Assembly (NCBI GenBank): GCA_009843525.1
Contig: VYDH01000036.1
Span: 1-64,000, forward strand
Source: Acidimicrobiales bacterium
GTDB lineage: Bacteria > Actinomycetota > Acidimicrobiia > Acidimicrobiales > Poriferisodalaceae
Reading direction: 5' to 3'
Length of the DNA stretch: 64,000 nucleotides
Shown here: positions 45,520 through 53,522 of the stretch, one piece after another
Numbering within the stretch: position 1 is the first letter of the stretch
How the letters are laid out: each line of letters begins with the position of its first letter
The notes under the pieces: generated by a model
The model's input: the letters and a program-made list of their open reading frames with translations, nothing else
Told to the model about the DNA's origin: nothing
Databases searched by the model: none
Translations under genes and position numbers: made by a program

Positions 45520-46464
45520 CTAGCGATTCTGCAGGTCTTGCAAGGGCATGCGTGGGCCGTGGCGTGGGGGTGGGCCGGCTGACTTGGCCAGTGCCTGAAC
45601 TCTGGCGCGCTGGCCTTGGTAGGGCTCGAGGAGTTCGAGCATGCGGTCGTCGTCGCCGCGCCGTTCGCCGGCTAGGTGCCAAGTGACGTAGCTGGGGATC
45701 TGGTAGTCGCCGACGATCACCGAGTCGGGATCGCCGTGGCAGAGCAGCACGATGATCGACGCGGTCCACGGGCCGATTCCCCGGACGCTCTGCAGGCGTT
45801 CACGTGCCTGCTGCGGCGGGCATTGAGCCAACCGCTCCAGCGTCGCTGCGCGGCGGGCACCGGCGATGATCGCCTCGGCACGACGACGCTCGATGTCGAA
45901 GCGGTGGAACTCGTGATAGGCGAGCGAGGCCATCAGCTCCGCCGTCGGGGGCAGTCGCAGAGCGCTCGGGATGGGGCCGGGCGGTTGCCTGCCCCAGCGC
46001 CGCAGGATTCCCTGCCACGAGTTCTTGGCATTCAACCCCGGCACCTTCTGGCCGCAGACAGTGGGCACTACGTGCTCCCAGATCGTGCCGGTGGCGGTCA
46101 GCCGGCGCGCGGGCCAGCGGCGCATCCAGCCGGCTACGACGGCATCTTGGGGCACGAGCGCAGTGGGATCGTCATGGGCGCCGAGCAGCGCCGGCACACC
46201 CGCCGCAGCGATCTCGGCGCCTGGTCCCCACCCGGCCACATCTGCCATGTGCCCCGAGCGCGTGATGCGCAGCGTGGCTTCGCCCGCAGGTGTGTCCCGG
46301 GTGCGCCAGATGTCGGGTCCGTCGTAGAACACGGGGCCTAGGGCGCCCTTTCCGCCGACGCGCCCGAGCGACCTGCCGGGGTCCAGCGAGTAGTCGAATT
46401 CGAACCGCTGCCTGATGTCGGGTGTGCCAGAATCTGGCGTCGTCGCCGTCGAGGACCGCATCAC
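45520..46464 (-). CDS. HhH-GPD DNA glycosylase (3-methyladenine glycosylase II type)
   Basis: A 314-residue AlkA-type base-excision enzyme. The N-terminal 170 residues look like the mixed AlkA N-domain; the helix-hairpin-helix is 'LQSVRGIGPWTASIIVLLC' at about 225-243 and the catalytic Asp is Asp253 in 'VIVGDYQIPSYV'. It would remove alkylated or otherwise damaged purines. Two Met codons at the start (46464 and 46461) are equivalent. It runs between the convergent AtuA gene and the FAH-family gene in the same direction. Confidence 0.88.
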   Translation of the reverse strand: MMRSSTATTPDSGTPDIRQRFEFDYSLDPGRSLGRVGGKGALGPVFYDGPDIWRTRDTPAGEATLRITRSGHMADVAGWGPGAEIAAAGVPALLGAHDDPTALVPQDAVVAGWMRRWPARRLTATGTIWEHVVPTVCGQKVPGLNAKNSWQGILRRWGRQPPGPIPSALRLPPTAELMASLAYHEFHRFDIERRRAEAIIAGARRAATLERLAQCPPQQARERLQSVRGIGPWTASIIVLLCHGDPDSVIVGDYQIPSYVTWHLAGERRGDDDRMLELLEPYQGQRARVQALAKSAGPPPRHGPRMPLQDLQNR

Positions 46465-46485
46465 GACTGCCCTGGGCCAGCAGCT

Positions 46486-47331
46486 CTAGGTGGGTTGGGC
46501 GATTACCGGGTTGGTGAGCGTCCCGATGCCCTCGATCGTGATGGACACGTCATCGCCGTCGCTCAAGAACGCGGGCGGCTTCCAGAACGCTCCCACTCCT
46601 TCGGGAGTGCCCGTGGCGATGATCGTGCCCGGCTCAAGCGTGAACGCTGTCGACAGATGCTCGACAATCTCGTAGCAGTCGAAGATGAGATCGTCGGTCT
46701 TGGCGTCTTGGCGAACTTCGCCGCTCACTTCCGTGACCAAGCGGCAGTTGTGCGGGTCGATGGAGTCGCCGGTGACCATCCACGGTCCGCACGGGCCGTG
46801 GGTGTCCCACGACTTGCCCATCATCATCGTGGGGCTTGCGCGCTGCCAGTCGCGCACGCTGACATCGTTCATGATCGTGTAGCCGGCGATGTAGTCGGCG
46901 GCGTCGGCGGCGGACACGGCTCGTGCAGCCCGCCCGATCACGATGGCCAGCTCGCCTTCGTAGTCGACCATGTCCGGCGCGGCCGCCGGCAGGTGAATGG
47001 ACTCGTTCGGCCCGATGATGCAGTGGTGGTGCTTGTTGAAGATGATCGGCACCTTTGGGGGCTCACGGCCGCCCTCGGCTGCGTGGGCCCGGTAGTTGAG
47101 CCCCACGGCGAGGATGGTGGGCGGGCGGCCCACCGGCGACAGCAGACTCGCTTCGTTGAGCGGCGTGGCGGGGCCCGTCGACATGGTTTCGACTGCGGTC
47201 GTCAGGTCGCCGTCGCACGCTTCGAGCAGGGTCGGCAGGTCTGTGTGGTCGCTCTCCAGCGTTGCTATTTCCTGGTCTGTCACCACGGCCAGGGCGGGTT
47301 GACCGTCCACAAGATGTCGTGCAATGCGCAT
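46486..47331 (-). CDS. Fumarylacetoacetate-hydrolase family protein
   Basis: A 281-residue FAH-fold enzyme. 'ILAVGLNYRAHAAEGG' and 'PIIFNKHHHCIIGPNESIHL' lead to the metal-ligand segment 'VDYEGELAIVIGR' (Glu, Glu and a later Asp in 'TIMNDVSVRDWQ'), and 'GTIIATGTPEGVG' is the conserved C-terminal loop. Family members hydrolyse C-C bonds of acylpyruvates or decarboxylate/hydrate aromatic meta-cleavage products; the substrate here is unknown. It may share a transcript with the glycosylase, which starts 21 bp further along. Confidence 0.92.
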   Translation of the reverse strand: MRIARHLVDGQPALAVVTDQEIATLESDHTDLPTLLEACDGDLTTAVETMSTGPATPLNEASLLSPVGRPPTILAVGLNYRAHAAEGGREPPKVPIIFNKHHHCIIGPNESIHLPAAAPDMVDYEGELAIVIGRAARAVSAADAADYIAGYTIMNDVSVRDWQRASPTMMMGKSWDTHGPCGPWMVTGDSIDPHNCRLVTEVSGEVRQDAKTDDLIFDCYEIVEHLSTAFTLEPGTIIATGTPEGVGAFWKPPAFLSDGDDVSITIEGIGTLTNPVIAQPT

Positions 47332-47477
47332 GCGCCGACGCTAGTGCGGAGCCGCACATCGGACGCGGTGGCGACGCTGAGCCCGTCCAGACGCGAGGGG
47401 CCGTGAGTTCCGTCGGCGGTCGCCATCTGACGGTTCGGCATTGTGCGGATCGCTCGACAGTGGCACTCTGGCGCTCC

Positions 47478-47999
47478 ATGGCTCGCCATGGCGCCGGGGG
47501 CTCTACCCCCGGCGTATTCGACTCTGTGCTGGATCCCGTGACGGGACTTCCCGATGTGCGCGTCTTCGCGGTCCTGCTCGACCGCAAGCTGGCATTGGCC
47601 CGGCGGGCTCTCCAGCCGCTGTCGGTGGTGTTCTTCGAGGTCGATGGCTTCGAGGGGCTGAGCAGTACGCAGGCCCGGGTCGCTCAGCGGCTCGCGGCAC
47701 GTCTGGTGCGAGGCACGCTGCGCGAATCGGACACCGTCTGCCATTGCACCGACGGGATCCTGGCCGCTGTCCTCGACGACACGCCGCACGGGGGAGCAGT
47801 GTGGGCCGCTGATCGGGTGCGCCGCGAAGTGGCCGCACGCTCGTATCACACGGGCGTCACACTCTCGATGGGCGTGGCCAGCTATCCCACCCACGCCTTG
47901 GAAGCGGCCGATCTGCGCGACCGTGCGTACGCGGCCCTCTTCGTCGCCCGCTCGCTCGGCCCCTCCCGGCTGGAGGTGGCCGAACCGCTGCCGCACTGA
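47478..47999 (+). CDS. Degenerate GGDEF-domain protein
   Basis: A 173-residue protein with the fold of a diguanylate cyclase domain: the start 'LDPVTGLPDVRVFAVLLDRK' matches the usual D-x-L-T-G-L-x-N-R segment, 'VVFFEVDGFEGL' matches strand 1, and 'GVTLSMGVASYP' matches the late beta strand. The active-site GGDEF is replaced by T-D-G-I-L in 'CHCTDGILAAVLDD', so it cannot make c-di-GMP by the normal mechanism; it could bind nucleotide or be a regulator. No sensor domain is attached. GTG 47460 is an alternative start. Confidence 0.8.
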   Translation: MARHGAGGSTPGVFDSVLDPVTGLPDVRVFAVLLDRKLALARRALQPLSVVFFEVDGFEGLSSTQARVAQRLAARLVRGTLRESDTVCHCTDGILAAVLDDTPHGGAVWAADRVRREVAARSYHTGVTLSMGVASYPTHALEAADLRDRAYAALFVARSLGPSRLEVAEPLPH

Positions 48000-48015
48000 G
48001 GCTGAGCGTTCGCTC

Positions 48016-49614
48016 CTAGTAGCCGGCGACGCCGCCGGTGAGCGCCCGGGGATCCGACGCCCCCGCAAGCACGCTGTCGTGCACCTCGATGAGATGCGCA
48101 TGGCCGTACGAATTGTCATGTGCACCGTCGGTGCCGACCCGGTGGCCCCGCCCGGTGAGATCGGCGAGGCCGTCGGGGCCCGCCCATGCCGCATGACCCT
48201 CGATGTACAGCTGCAGATTGCCGGGATCGGCCCACGTGTCGAAGCCGGTTCCCTCGGCAGCGCCCCACCGCCAGCGGCCCGATCCGATGGCCGATGCCGG
48301 CTCCTCGCCCGCGCACAGCGACCGGGCCAGCACCTGCAGCAGCACTTGAGGCTGGGCATCGCCGCCCATCGTGCCCACTACTGAGCGCAGCGACCCGTCT
48401 GCGCGCTGGACGATGGCCGGAGCGAGCGTGTGAGGGGGGCGCCGGCCGGGTCGGTACTCCGCAGCGTGGCCCTCCACCAAGTTGAAGCCGATTCCCCGGT
48501 TGTGCAGGCTGATCCGATGCGTCGGGGTCCACAGCCCGATGCCCCAGCCGCCCGCATTGGACTGGATCAGCGATACGCCCATGCGGTCGTCATCCACCGC
48601 CGCGAGGTACATGGTGTCGCCGGTACCGGTGCCGGCGCCGAGCGGCGCCGCCGCATCCGGCGAGATGGCGGCGCGGCGGGGTGCGAGCCGCTCGGGCGCA
48701 ACCAGCGCCGCACCGTCGGCGTCGGCCGACAGCACCGCGGGCCGATCCCATCCTGCCTGCTTGGCAGCTTCGGCCAGCAGGTGGGCGAACAGCGGATCGT
48801 CGGGGTCTGCGGGCAGTTCCAAACCGGCGGCGATCCACGCGCCGGCGAGCGTGAGGTAGCCCTGCGAGTTCGGCGGCACGGTCCAGAGGCGGTGCCCCCA
48901 GGCGTCGGTCTGCAGCGGCGTCACCCAGTCGGCCTGGGATCGAGCCAGATCCGCCGTCGTGTACTCGCCACTGCCCAGCTCGATGAGGTCGCGGCCGAAG
49001 CCGCCTTCGTAATAGGCCTCCCGGCCGCCGACGACGATCTCGTGCAGGGCAGCGGCGACGCCGGGCCGACTGATGAGATCTCCCGGCCGGTTCTGGGGCG
49101 AGTAGTCGTCGGTGTTGGCGACGCCGTCGAGCAATGCCGCGGCCGCTGCGCCGTGGGGCGAGAGCGGAAAGCCGCCGCTCGCGAAGTCGATAGCGGGGGC
49201 GAGCACCTCCGCCAGTGGGACGCGCCCGTACCGTTCGTGCAGGCTCAGCCACCCGTCTACACATCCCGGTACCGGCACACTGCGGATGTCGTTGCGGAAG
49301 CGCATCCGTGTGCGGCCCTCGGCGCGCAGCGCGTCGGGATCGGCGCCGCTGCCGGCCCGGCCGCTCGCATTGAGCGCCGCGGGGGCTGTGCCGTCGGCGT
49401 GATGGACCAGCGCCCACAGGTCGCCGCCCATGCCGCACATGTGCTGGGTGGTCACAGCGAGCACGGCCGAAGCCGCCACTGCTGCATCCGCCGCCGAGCC
49501 ACCGGCGCGCAGCAGCGACACGCCGGCGTCGCTCGCGAGATGGTCGACGGTGCAGACCATGCCGTTGCGGGCGTGCCGTGTGGCGAACGGGACCTGCGGT
49601 CGGGATCGGCTCAC
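48016..49614 (-). CDS. Gamma-glutamyltransferase-family (Ntn) hydrolase
   Basis: A 532-residue GGT-family protein. 'LLRAGGSAADAAVAASAVLA' and 'MCGMGGDLWALVHH' are in the large-chain region, and the likely autocatalytic Thr334 lies in 'GTGTGDTMYLAAVDDD', splitting the chain into subunits of about 333 and 199 residues. 'NNRGIGFNL'-type residues and 'VVGTMGGDAQPQVLLQVLAR' follow. There is no signal peptide, unlike secreted GGTs, so it may be a cytoplasmic acylase or amidase. It is divergent from nothing obvious and ends 16 bp from the convergent GGDEF gene. Confidence 0.88.
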   Translation of the reverse strand: MSRSRPQVPFATRHARNGMVCTVDHLASDAGVSLLRAGGSAADAAVAASAVLAVTTQHMCGMGGDLWALVHHADGTAPAALNASGRAGSGADPDALRAEGRTRMRFRNDIRSVPVPGCVDGWLSLHERYGRVPLAEVLAPAIDFASGGFPLSPHGAAAAALLDGVANTDDYSPQNRPGDLISRPGVAAALHEIVVGGREAYYEGGFGRDLIELGSGEYTTADLARSQADWVTPLQTDAWGHRLWTVPPNSQGYLTLAGAWIAAGLELPADPDDPLFAHLLAEAAKQAGWDRPAVLSADADGAALVAPERLAPRRAAISPDAAAPLGAGTGTGDTMYLAAVDDDRMGVSLIQSNAGGWGIGLWTPTHRISLHNRGIGFNLVEGHAAEYRPGRRPPHTLAPAIVQRADGSLRSVVGTMGGDAQPQVLLQVLARSLCAGEEPASAIGSGRWRWGAAEGTGFDTWADPGNLQLYIEGHAAWAGPDGLADLTGRGHRVGTDGAHDNSYGHAHLIEVHDSVLAGASDPRALTGGVAGY

Positions 49615-49647
49615 CCCTCGAACGCTAGAGGCTGAACCGACTGTCGC

Positions 49648-51060
49648 TCAGGGCAGCAGGACGTTGGGGTTGAGCAGTCCGGCCGGGTCGAGCGCCCGCT
49701 TGATGGCGCCGAAGGCAGCCAACTCGGCCTTGCTGCGGTTGAGATGCAGCTGGGCGAGTTTGGCGGTGCCGATGCCGTGCTCCGCTGAGATGCTGCCGCC
49801 GAGTTCGGCGACGTAGCGCAGCACCGCGTCATCCACCTCGTCGGCCGGTTCGGCACCGCCGGGACCCAGCACGTTGACGTGCACGTTGCCGTCGCCGAGG
49901 TGGCCGAACAGCAGCGGCTGGGCGTCGGGATCCGTGGCGCGGACCACATCGGGCACGCCGTCGACGAACTCGGCGAGGCGGGCCGCGGGCAGCGTCACAT
50001 CCAGCTTGTGCGGGATGCCGGCTGCCGAGATCGCTTCGGTGACGTTCTCGCGGAAGGCCCAGAGCCGCTGGCGGGCAGCGGGGTCGAGCGCCACCGCCGC
50101 ATCGACGACGAGATCGTCGACCTCTTCGACTGCAGCGCCGAGCTCATCGCTGGGATCGCTTCGCGCCGCGGCTTCGGCGATCAGCCACGCTCCGTCGCCA
50201 GCCGGACTGCGATGCGACTCGTCGCCGAGGCTGCCAACCGGCGGGGCAACGCCGAGGTGGCGTGAAACCAGCGCCATGGCCCCCTCGAAGACAGCTTCCA
50301 GCGCGTGCAGCGAGGCGACGCTGCGGCGCAGCGCAGCGGCTGCGCTGACGGCATCGGCTGCTGTCTCGAACGCCAACAGGGCGGTCGCGCGCTGAGGCTG
50401 GGTGGGGTGCAGTCGCAGGCGCACTTGCGTGATGATGCCGAGCGTGCCCTCGCTGCCTGCCAGCAGGCTCCCGAGGTCGTACCCGGTGTTGTCTTTCTCC
50501 AGGCCGGCCAGGTGGCTCACGACCGTGCCGTCGGCGAGCACCGCTTCGATGCCGACTACCTGGGCTCGCATGGCGCCGTAGCGCAGCACGTTGATGCCGC
50601 CCGCATTGGTGGCGACCATGCCGCCGATGGTGGCCGAGTCGCGCGCTGCAAGGTCCACGCCGACGCTGAGGCCCGACGAGGCCGCGTGCGCTTGGGCATC
50701 GGCCAATGTCACTCCGGCACCCAGCGTCACCTGCGACGCGAGATCGTCCACCGGTTCGCAGATGTTCAACCGCCGTGTCGACAGCACTGCTTCACCGGCG
50801 AGCGGCACGCTGCCGCCGACGAGGCCGGTATTGCCTCCTTGGGGCACGACGGGCACCCGGGCAGCTGCCAGCGAACTCATCACGGCGGCGGTCTCGGCGG
50901 TGTCGCCAGGTCGGATCACCAGAGGCGTCGCGCCAGCGAAACGGCGGGTCCAATCGATGCTGTAGCCGGCGGTCATCTCCGGGTCCTGCAGGACGTGTGC
51001 TGCTCCGACGATTCCCGTCAGCTCGTCGATCAGCCCGGCATCGATGGCACGGGCATTCAT
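49648..51060 (-). CDS. FAD-binding hydroxyacid oxidase/dehydrogenase (GlcD-like)
   Basis: A 470-residue VAO/PCMH-type flavoprotein. FAD-binding segments are 'RVPVVPQGGNTGLVGGSVPL', 'SATIGGMVATNAGGINVLRY' and 'LLAGSEGTLGIITQVRLRL'. The C-terminal 'LFGHLGDGNVHVNVLGPGG' and 'ISAEHGIGTAKLAQL' carry the His residues of the D-lactate/D-2-hydroxyglutarate dehydrogenase active site. It oxidises a D-2-hydroxyacid. The ATG overlaps the TGA of the glycerophosphodiesterase gene (51057-51060), so both are one transcription unit. It is a paralogue of the GlcD at 58941. Confidence 0.9.
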   Translation of the reverse strand: MNARAIDAGLIDELTGIVGAAHVLQDPEMTAGYSIDWTRRFAGATPLVIRPGDTAETAAVMSSLAAARVPVVPQGGNTGLVGGSVPLAGEAVLSTRRLNICEPVDDLASQVTLGAGVTLADAQAHAASSGLSVGVDLAARDSATIGGMVATNAGGINVLRYGAMRAQVVGIEAVLADGTVVSHLAGLEKDNTGYDLGSLLAGSEGTLGIITQVRLRLHPTQPQRATALLAFETAADAVSAAAALRRSVASLHALEAVFEGAMALVSRHLGVAPPVGSLGDESHRSPAGDGAWLIAEAAARSDPSDELGAAVEEVDDLVVDAAVALDPAARQRLWAFRENVTEAISAAGIPHKLDVTLPAARLAEFVDGVPDVVRATDPDAQPLLFGHLGDGNVHVNVLGPGGAEPADEVDDAVLRYVAELGGSISAEHGIGTAKLAQLHLNRSKAELAAFGAIKRALDPAGLLNPNVLLP

Positions 51061-51887
51061 GCGCCGGCCCCGTCGTCTGCGGGCCAGGCGCCCCGCTTCG
51101 CCATGACGTCAAGCAGGACTCTGGGCTCGTCGGTCATGATGCCGTCGACGTCGATGTCGAGCAGGCGGCCCATCTCAACCGGGTCATCGACGGTCCACAC
51201 GTGCACAGCCAATCCGGCCCGATGTGCATAGTTGACCAACCGGCGGGTTGCCAGCGGGATCGGACCCCGCCGCAACGGGATCGACGCGATTCGCCCCCGG
51301 AAGGGACGGTCGGGTGGCGTGCGGCCGGCCGACCTTGCCCGCGTCGGGCGGCGCTTCCGCGCCGGCAGTCCCGCGATGCTCAGCATCCGGAGGCGAGCGA
51401 TCTCTTGCGGACTGAAGCTCAGGCACGCTGCGTCGCCGAAGGCTTGATCCACCCGCTCCAGCCGTTCGTCGGAGAACGAGCCGATGCACACGCGTTCCAG
51501 CACGCCCGGCCGCCGCAGTGCCTCGATGAGCGGCTCGACGGCGTCGTCGGTCTTGGGATCGATGCTGATGCGCACGTCGTCGAAGGCGTCGAGCAGCTCC
51601 TCGAGCCGGGGGATCGGCTCGCCGTCGACCCGTGCCCGGGACACCTCGGTCCAGGTCATCTCCGAGATGCGCCCGGTGCCGTCGGAGGTGGGGGCGAGCT
51701 CATCGTCGTGGAAGACGGCCAGCACCCCGTCGGAGGTAGCTTGCACGTCGGTTTCGAGGTGGTGGTAGCCGAGGCCGACGGCGCCTTCGAAGGCGGCCAT
51801 GGTGTTCTGCGGCCACACCGCGCTGCCGCCGCGGTGGGCTATCGGCACCGGACCCGGTCCGTCCAGGTACGGATGTCGCGACGTCAC
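51057..51887 (-). CDS. Glycerophosphodiester phosphodiesterase
   Basis: A 276-residue GDPD-fold enzyme. 'VPIAHRGGSAVWPQNTMAAF' has the first metal/catalytic His and the N-T-x-x-A motif, and 'ETDVQATSDGVLAVFHDDE' has the E-x-D and H-D residues. 'HVWTVDDPVEMGRLLDIDVD' and 'GIMTDEPRVL' close the barrel. It should release sn-glycerol-3-phosphate from deacylated lipids. No signal peptide is seen. An Arg/Pro-rich insert near residues 175-200 is unusual. The gene is translationally coupled to the downstream GlcD-like gene. Confidence 0.9.
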   Translation of the reverse strand: MTSRHPYLDGPGPVPIAHRGGSAVWPQNTMAAFEGAVGLGYHHLETDVQATSDGVLAVFHDDELAPTSDGTGRISEMTWTEVSRARVDGEPIPRLEELLDAFDDVRISIDPKTDDAVEPLIEALRRPGVLERVCIGSFSDERLERVDQAFGDAACLSFSPQEIARLRMLSIAGLPARKRRPTRARSAGRTPPDRPFRGRIASIPLRRGPIPLATRRLVNYAHRAGLAVHVWTVDDPVEMGRLLDIDVDGIMTDEPRVLLDVMAKRGAWPADDGAGA

Positions 51888-51982
51888 AGTGCAAGTATCG
51901 CTGCTCGCTTACCAGAACCATGGGCTGGCGCGGTGCCGCTGCCTAGATGGCGCCAAGCGCTGTCACCGCTACCGTCACGGCG

Positions 51983-52798
51983 ATGTCAGATGGCGAATGG
52001 GCAGAAGACCAGTCAGGCGATCACCTGTCGCCAGCGGACGCCTTCGCCGAGTGGGCGGCCACCGAGCCGGTACCGCTCGACCGTGCGGCCTTAGCCATCG
52101 CCGCTCACTGCCGGACCGATCCGGTTGATGAGGCAGCGGCGCTGGCCGAACTGGATCGTCTCGGTGCCGCTGTGCGCGAACCCATCCCCGAAGCTGTCGT
52201 CGATCTGCTCTTCGGCGCCGAGGGCTTCGGCCCGAACCGCGGGAGATTCGCCGATCCTGCCAACAGCTACCTGGACCTGGTGGTCTCGCGGCGGCTGGGC
52301 ATCCCGATCACGCTCGCTGTCGTGACCATCGAAGTGGCACGCCGTGCCGGACTGGAGCTGCACGGGGTCGGCATGCCCGGGCACTTCCTGGTGGGCACGC
52401 CGGATGCCGGCATGTTCATCGACGCCTTCGAAGGTCGCCTCATCGACCGGGCCGGTGCCGCTGCGATCTTCGCCCGCTTCGAGTCACGCCAGGCATTCGA
52501 CGACTCCTTCCTGCAGCCGACACCGCCTGAGGCGATCCTGCTGCGCATGCTGAACAACCTGCGCACCTTGCACCTGCGCCAGCCCGATGCACCGTCGCTG
52601 CTGGCGGTGCTGGAGTTGCTGACCAAGCTGCCGGGCTGCCCGCCCGACGAGTTCCTGCGCCTCAGCCAAGCGCTCGCGACGCTGGGACGGCCCGACGAGG
52701 GCGCACGAGCGCTGGAAGACGCCGCAGACCGGTTCGGCGGCCGCGACGGCGAGCACCTGCGGCACGCGGCGACGCGCTTGTGGGCCCAGCTCAACTAG
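51983..52798 (+). CDS. SirB1-like/transglutaminase-like family protein
   Basis: A 271-residue protein with the SirB1 N-terminal domain: 'SYLDLVVSRRLGIPITLAVV', 'AGLELHGVGMPGHFLVG' and 'FIDAFEGRLI' match the actinobacterial members, which are distant relatives of transglutaminase-fold proteins. The remaining C-terminal third is helical and TPR-like ('LRMLNNLRTLHLRQPDAPS', 'LATLGRPDEGARALEDAADR'). No enzymatic function is established. ATG 51983 is chosen over 51947 because the extra residues are low-complexity. Confidence 0.85.
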   Translation: MSDGEWAEDQSGDHLSPADAFAEWAATEPVPLDRAALAIAAHCRTDPVDEAAALAELDRLGAAVREPIPEAVVDLLFGAEGFGPNRGRFADPANSYLDLVVSRRLGIPITLAVVTIEVARRAGLELHGVGMPGHFLVGTPDAGMFIDAFEGRLIDRAGAAAIFARFESRQAFDDSFLQPTPPEAILLRMLNNLRTLHLRQPDAPSLLAVLELLTKLPGCPPDEFLRLSQALATLGRPDEGARALEDAADRFGGRDGEHLRHAATRLWAQLN

Positions 52799-52837
52799 GC
52801 CAGCGAGCAGCCGTGCGGCCAAGGCCACCAGCGCGGG

Positions 52838-53455
52838 CTACAGGCCGATCGCCAGGTCTGGGCGGCCTCGCAGGTGGGTGCGCTCGTTGACGGACAGCAC
52901 GCTGCGGTGGCCGTGGCTGGACGCAAAGACTCGTGTGACCGACGTGTAGTCGACGTCGAACTTCAAGAAGGTGTCCGCTTCGAATCCGAGGCAGCGCGCC
53001 AGGTACGCATTCACCACGCCGCCGTGGCACGCCAGCGCCACCCGCTGGCTGCGGTGGTCGGCCACGATCCGGTCCACCGCCTCGTTGACCGTGGCGATGA
53101 ACTGAGCCGAGCGCTCTGCGTCGCTGAACGAGCCGGTTGCCAGCTCGTCCCATCGCTCCCGGTCGGTTTCCTTCAACACCTCCATCGGGACATAGGCGGG
53201 GGAGTCACGGTCGAATTCGCTCAGCCCGTCGCGCACCGTCGGCTGCAGGCCGGTGGCGTCGCTGATCGCTTGGGCCGTCTGCAGCGCCCGCCGCATCGGG
53301 CTGCCGTACAGGGCGTCGATGCCCATCTCGGCGAGCCACCCGGCGACCGCAGCGGCCTGCTGACGGCCGATCTCCGACAGCGGCGGATCAGCGGGCTGAC
53401 CGTCGTGTCGCACGACACGTTCTGGCTGGCCGTGGCGGACGAAGACGAGTTCCAC
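52838..53455 (-). CDS. Histidine phosphatase family protein
   Basis: A 205-residue phosphoglycerate-mutase-fold protein. The catalytic 'LVFVRHGQPE' (R-H-G) is at the start, 'LYGSPMRRALQTAQAIS' has the second Arg, the acid is in 'DGLSEFDRDSP', and the second His is in 'ALACHGGVVNAYL'. It should be a phosphatase on a small phosphorylated metabolite rather than a true mutase. The start is GTG 53455; starts further upstream would run into the pyruvate kinase promoter region. Divergent from pyruvate kinase. Confidence 0.9.
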   Translation of the reverse strand: MELVFVRHGQPERVVRHDGQPADPPLSEIGRQQAAAVAGWLAEMGIDALYGSPMRRALQTAQAISDATGLQPTVRDGLSEFDRDSPAYVPMEVLKETDRERWDELATGSFSDAERSAQFIATVNEAVDRIVADHRSQRVALACHGGVVNAYLARCLGFEADTFLKFDVDYTSVTRVFASSHGHRSVLSVNERTHLRGRPDLAIGL

Positions 53456-53522
53456 GGCGGGTGACCCTAGATGGCGAAATCCATGGCTGGCTGCCTTGAC
53501 GAGAGCGGTACCGTGGTAGCAC

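Noticed and set aside
53496..53520. -35/-10 promoter (TTGACG...TAGCAC) before pyruvate kinase
   Set aside because: The spacing is 15 bp and the -10 would lie only 3 bases from the start codon, so it is not convincing.
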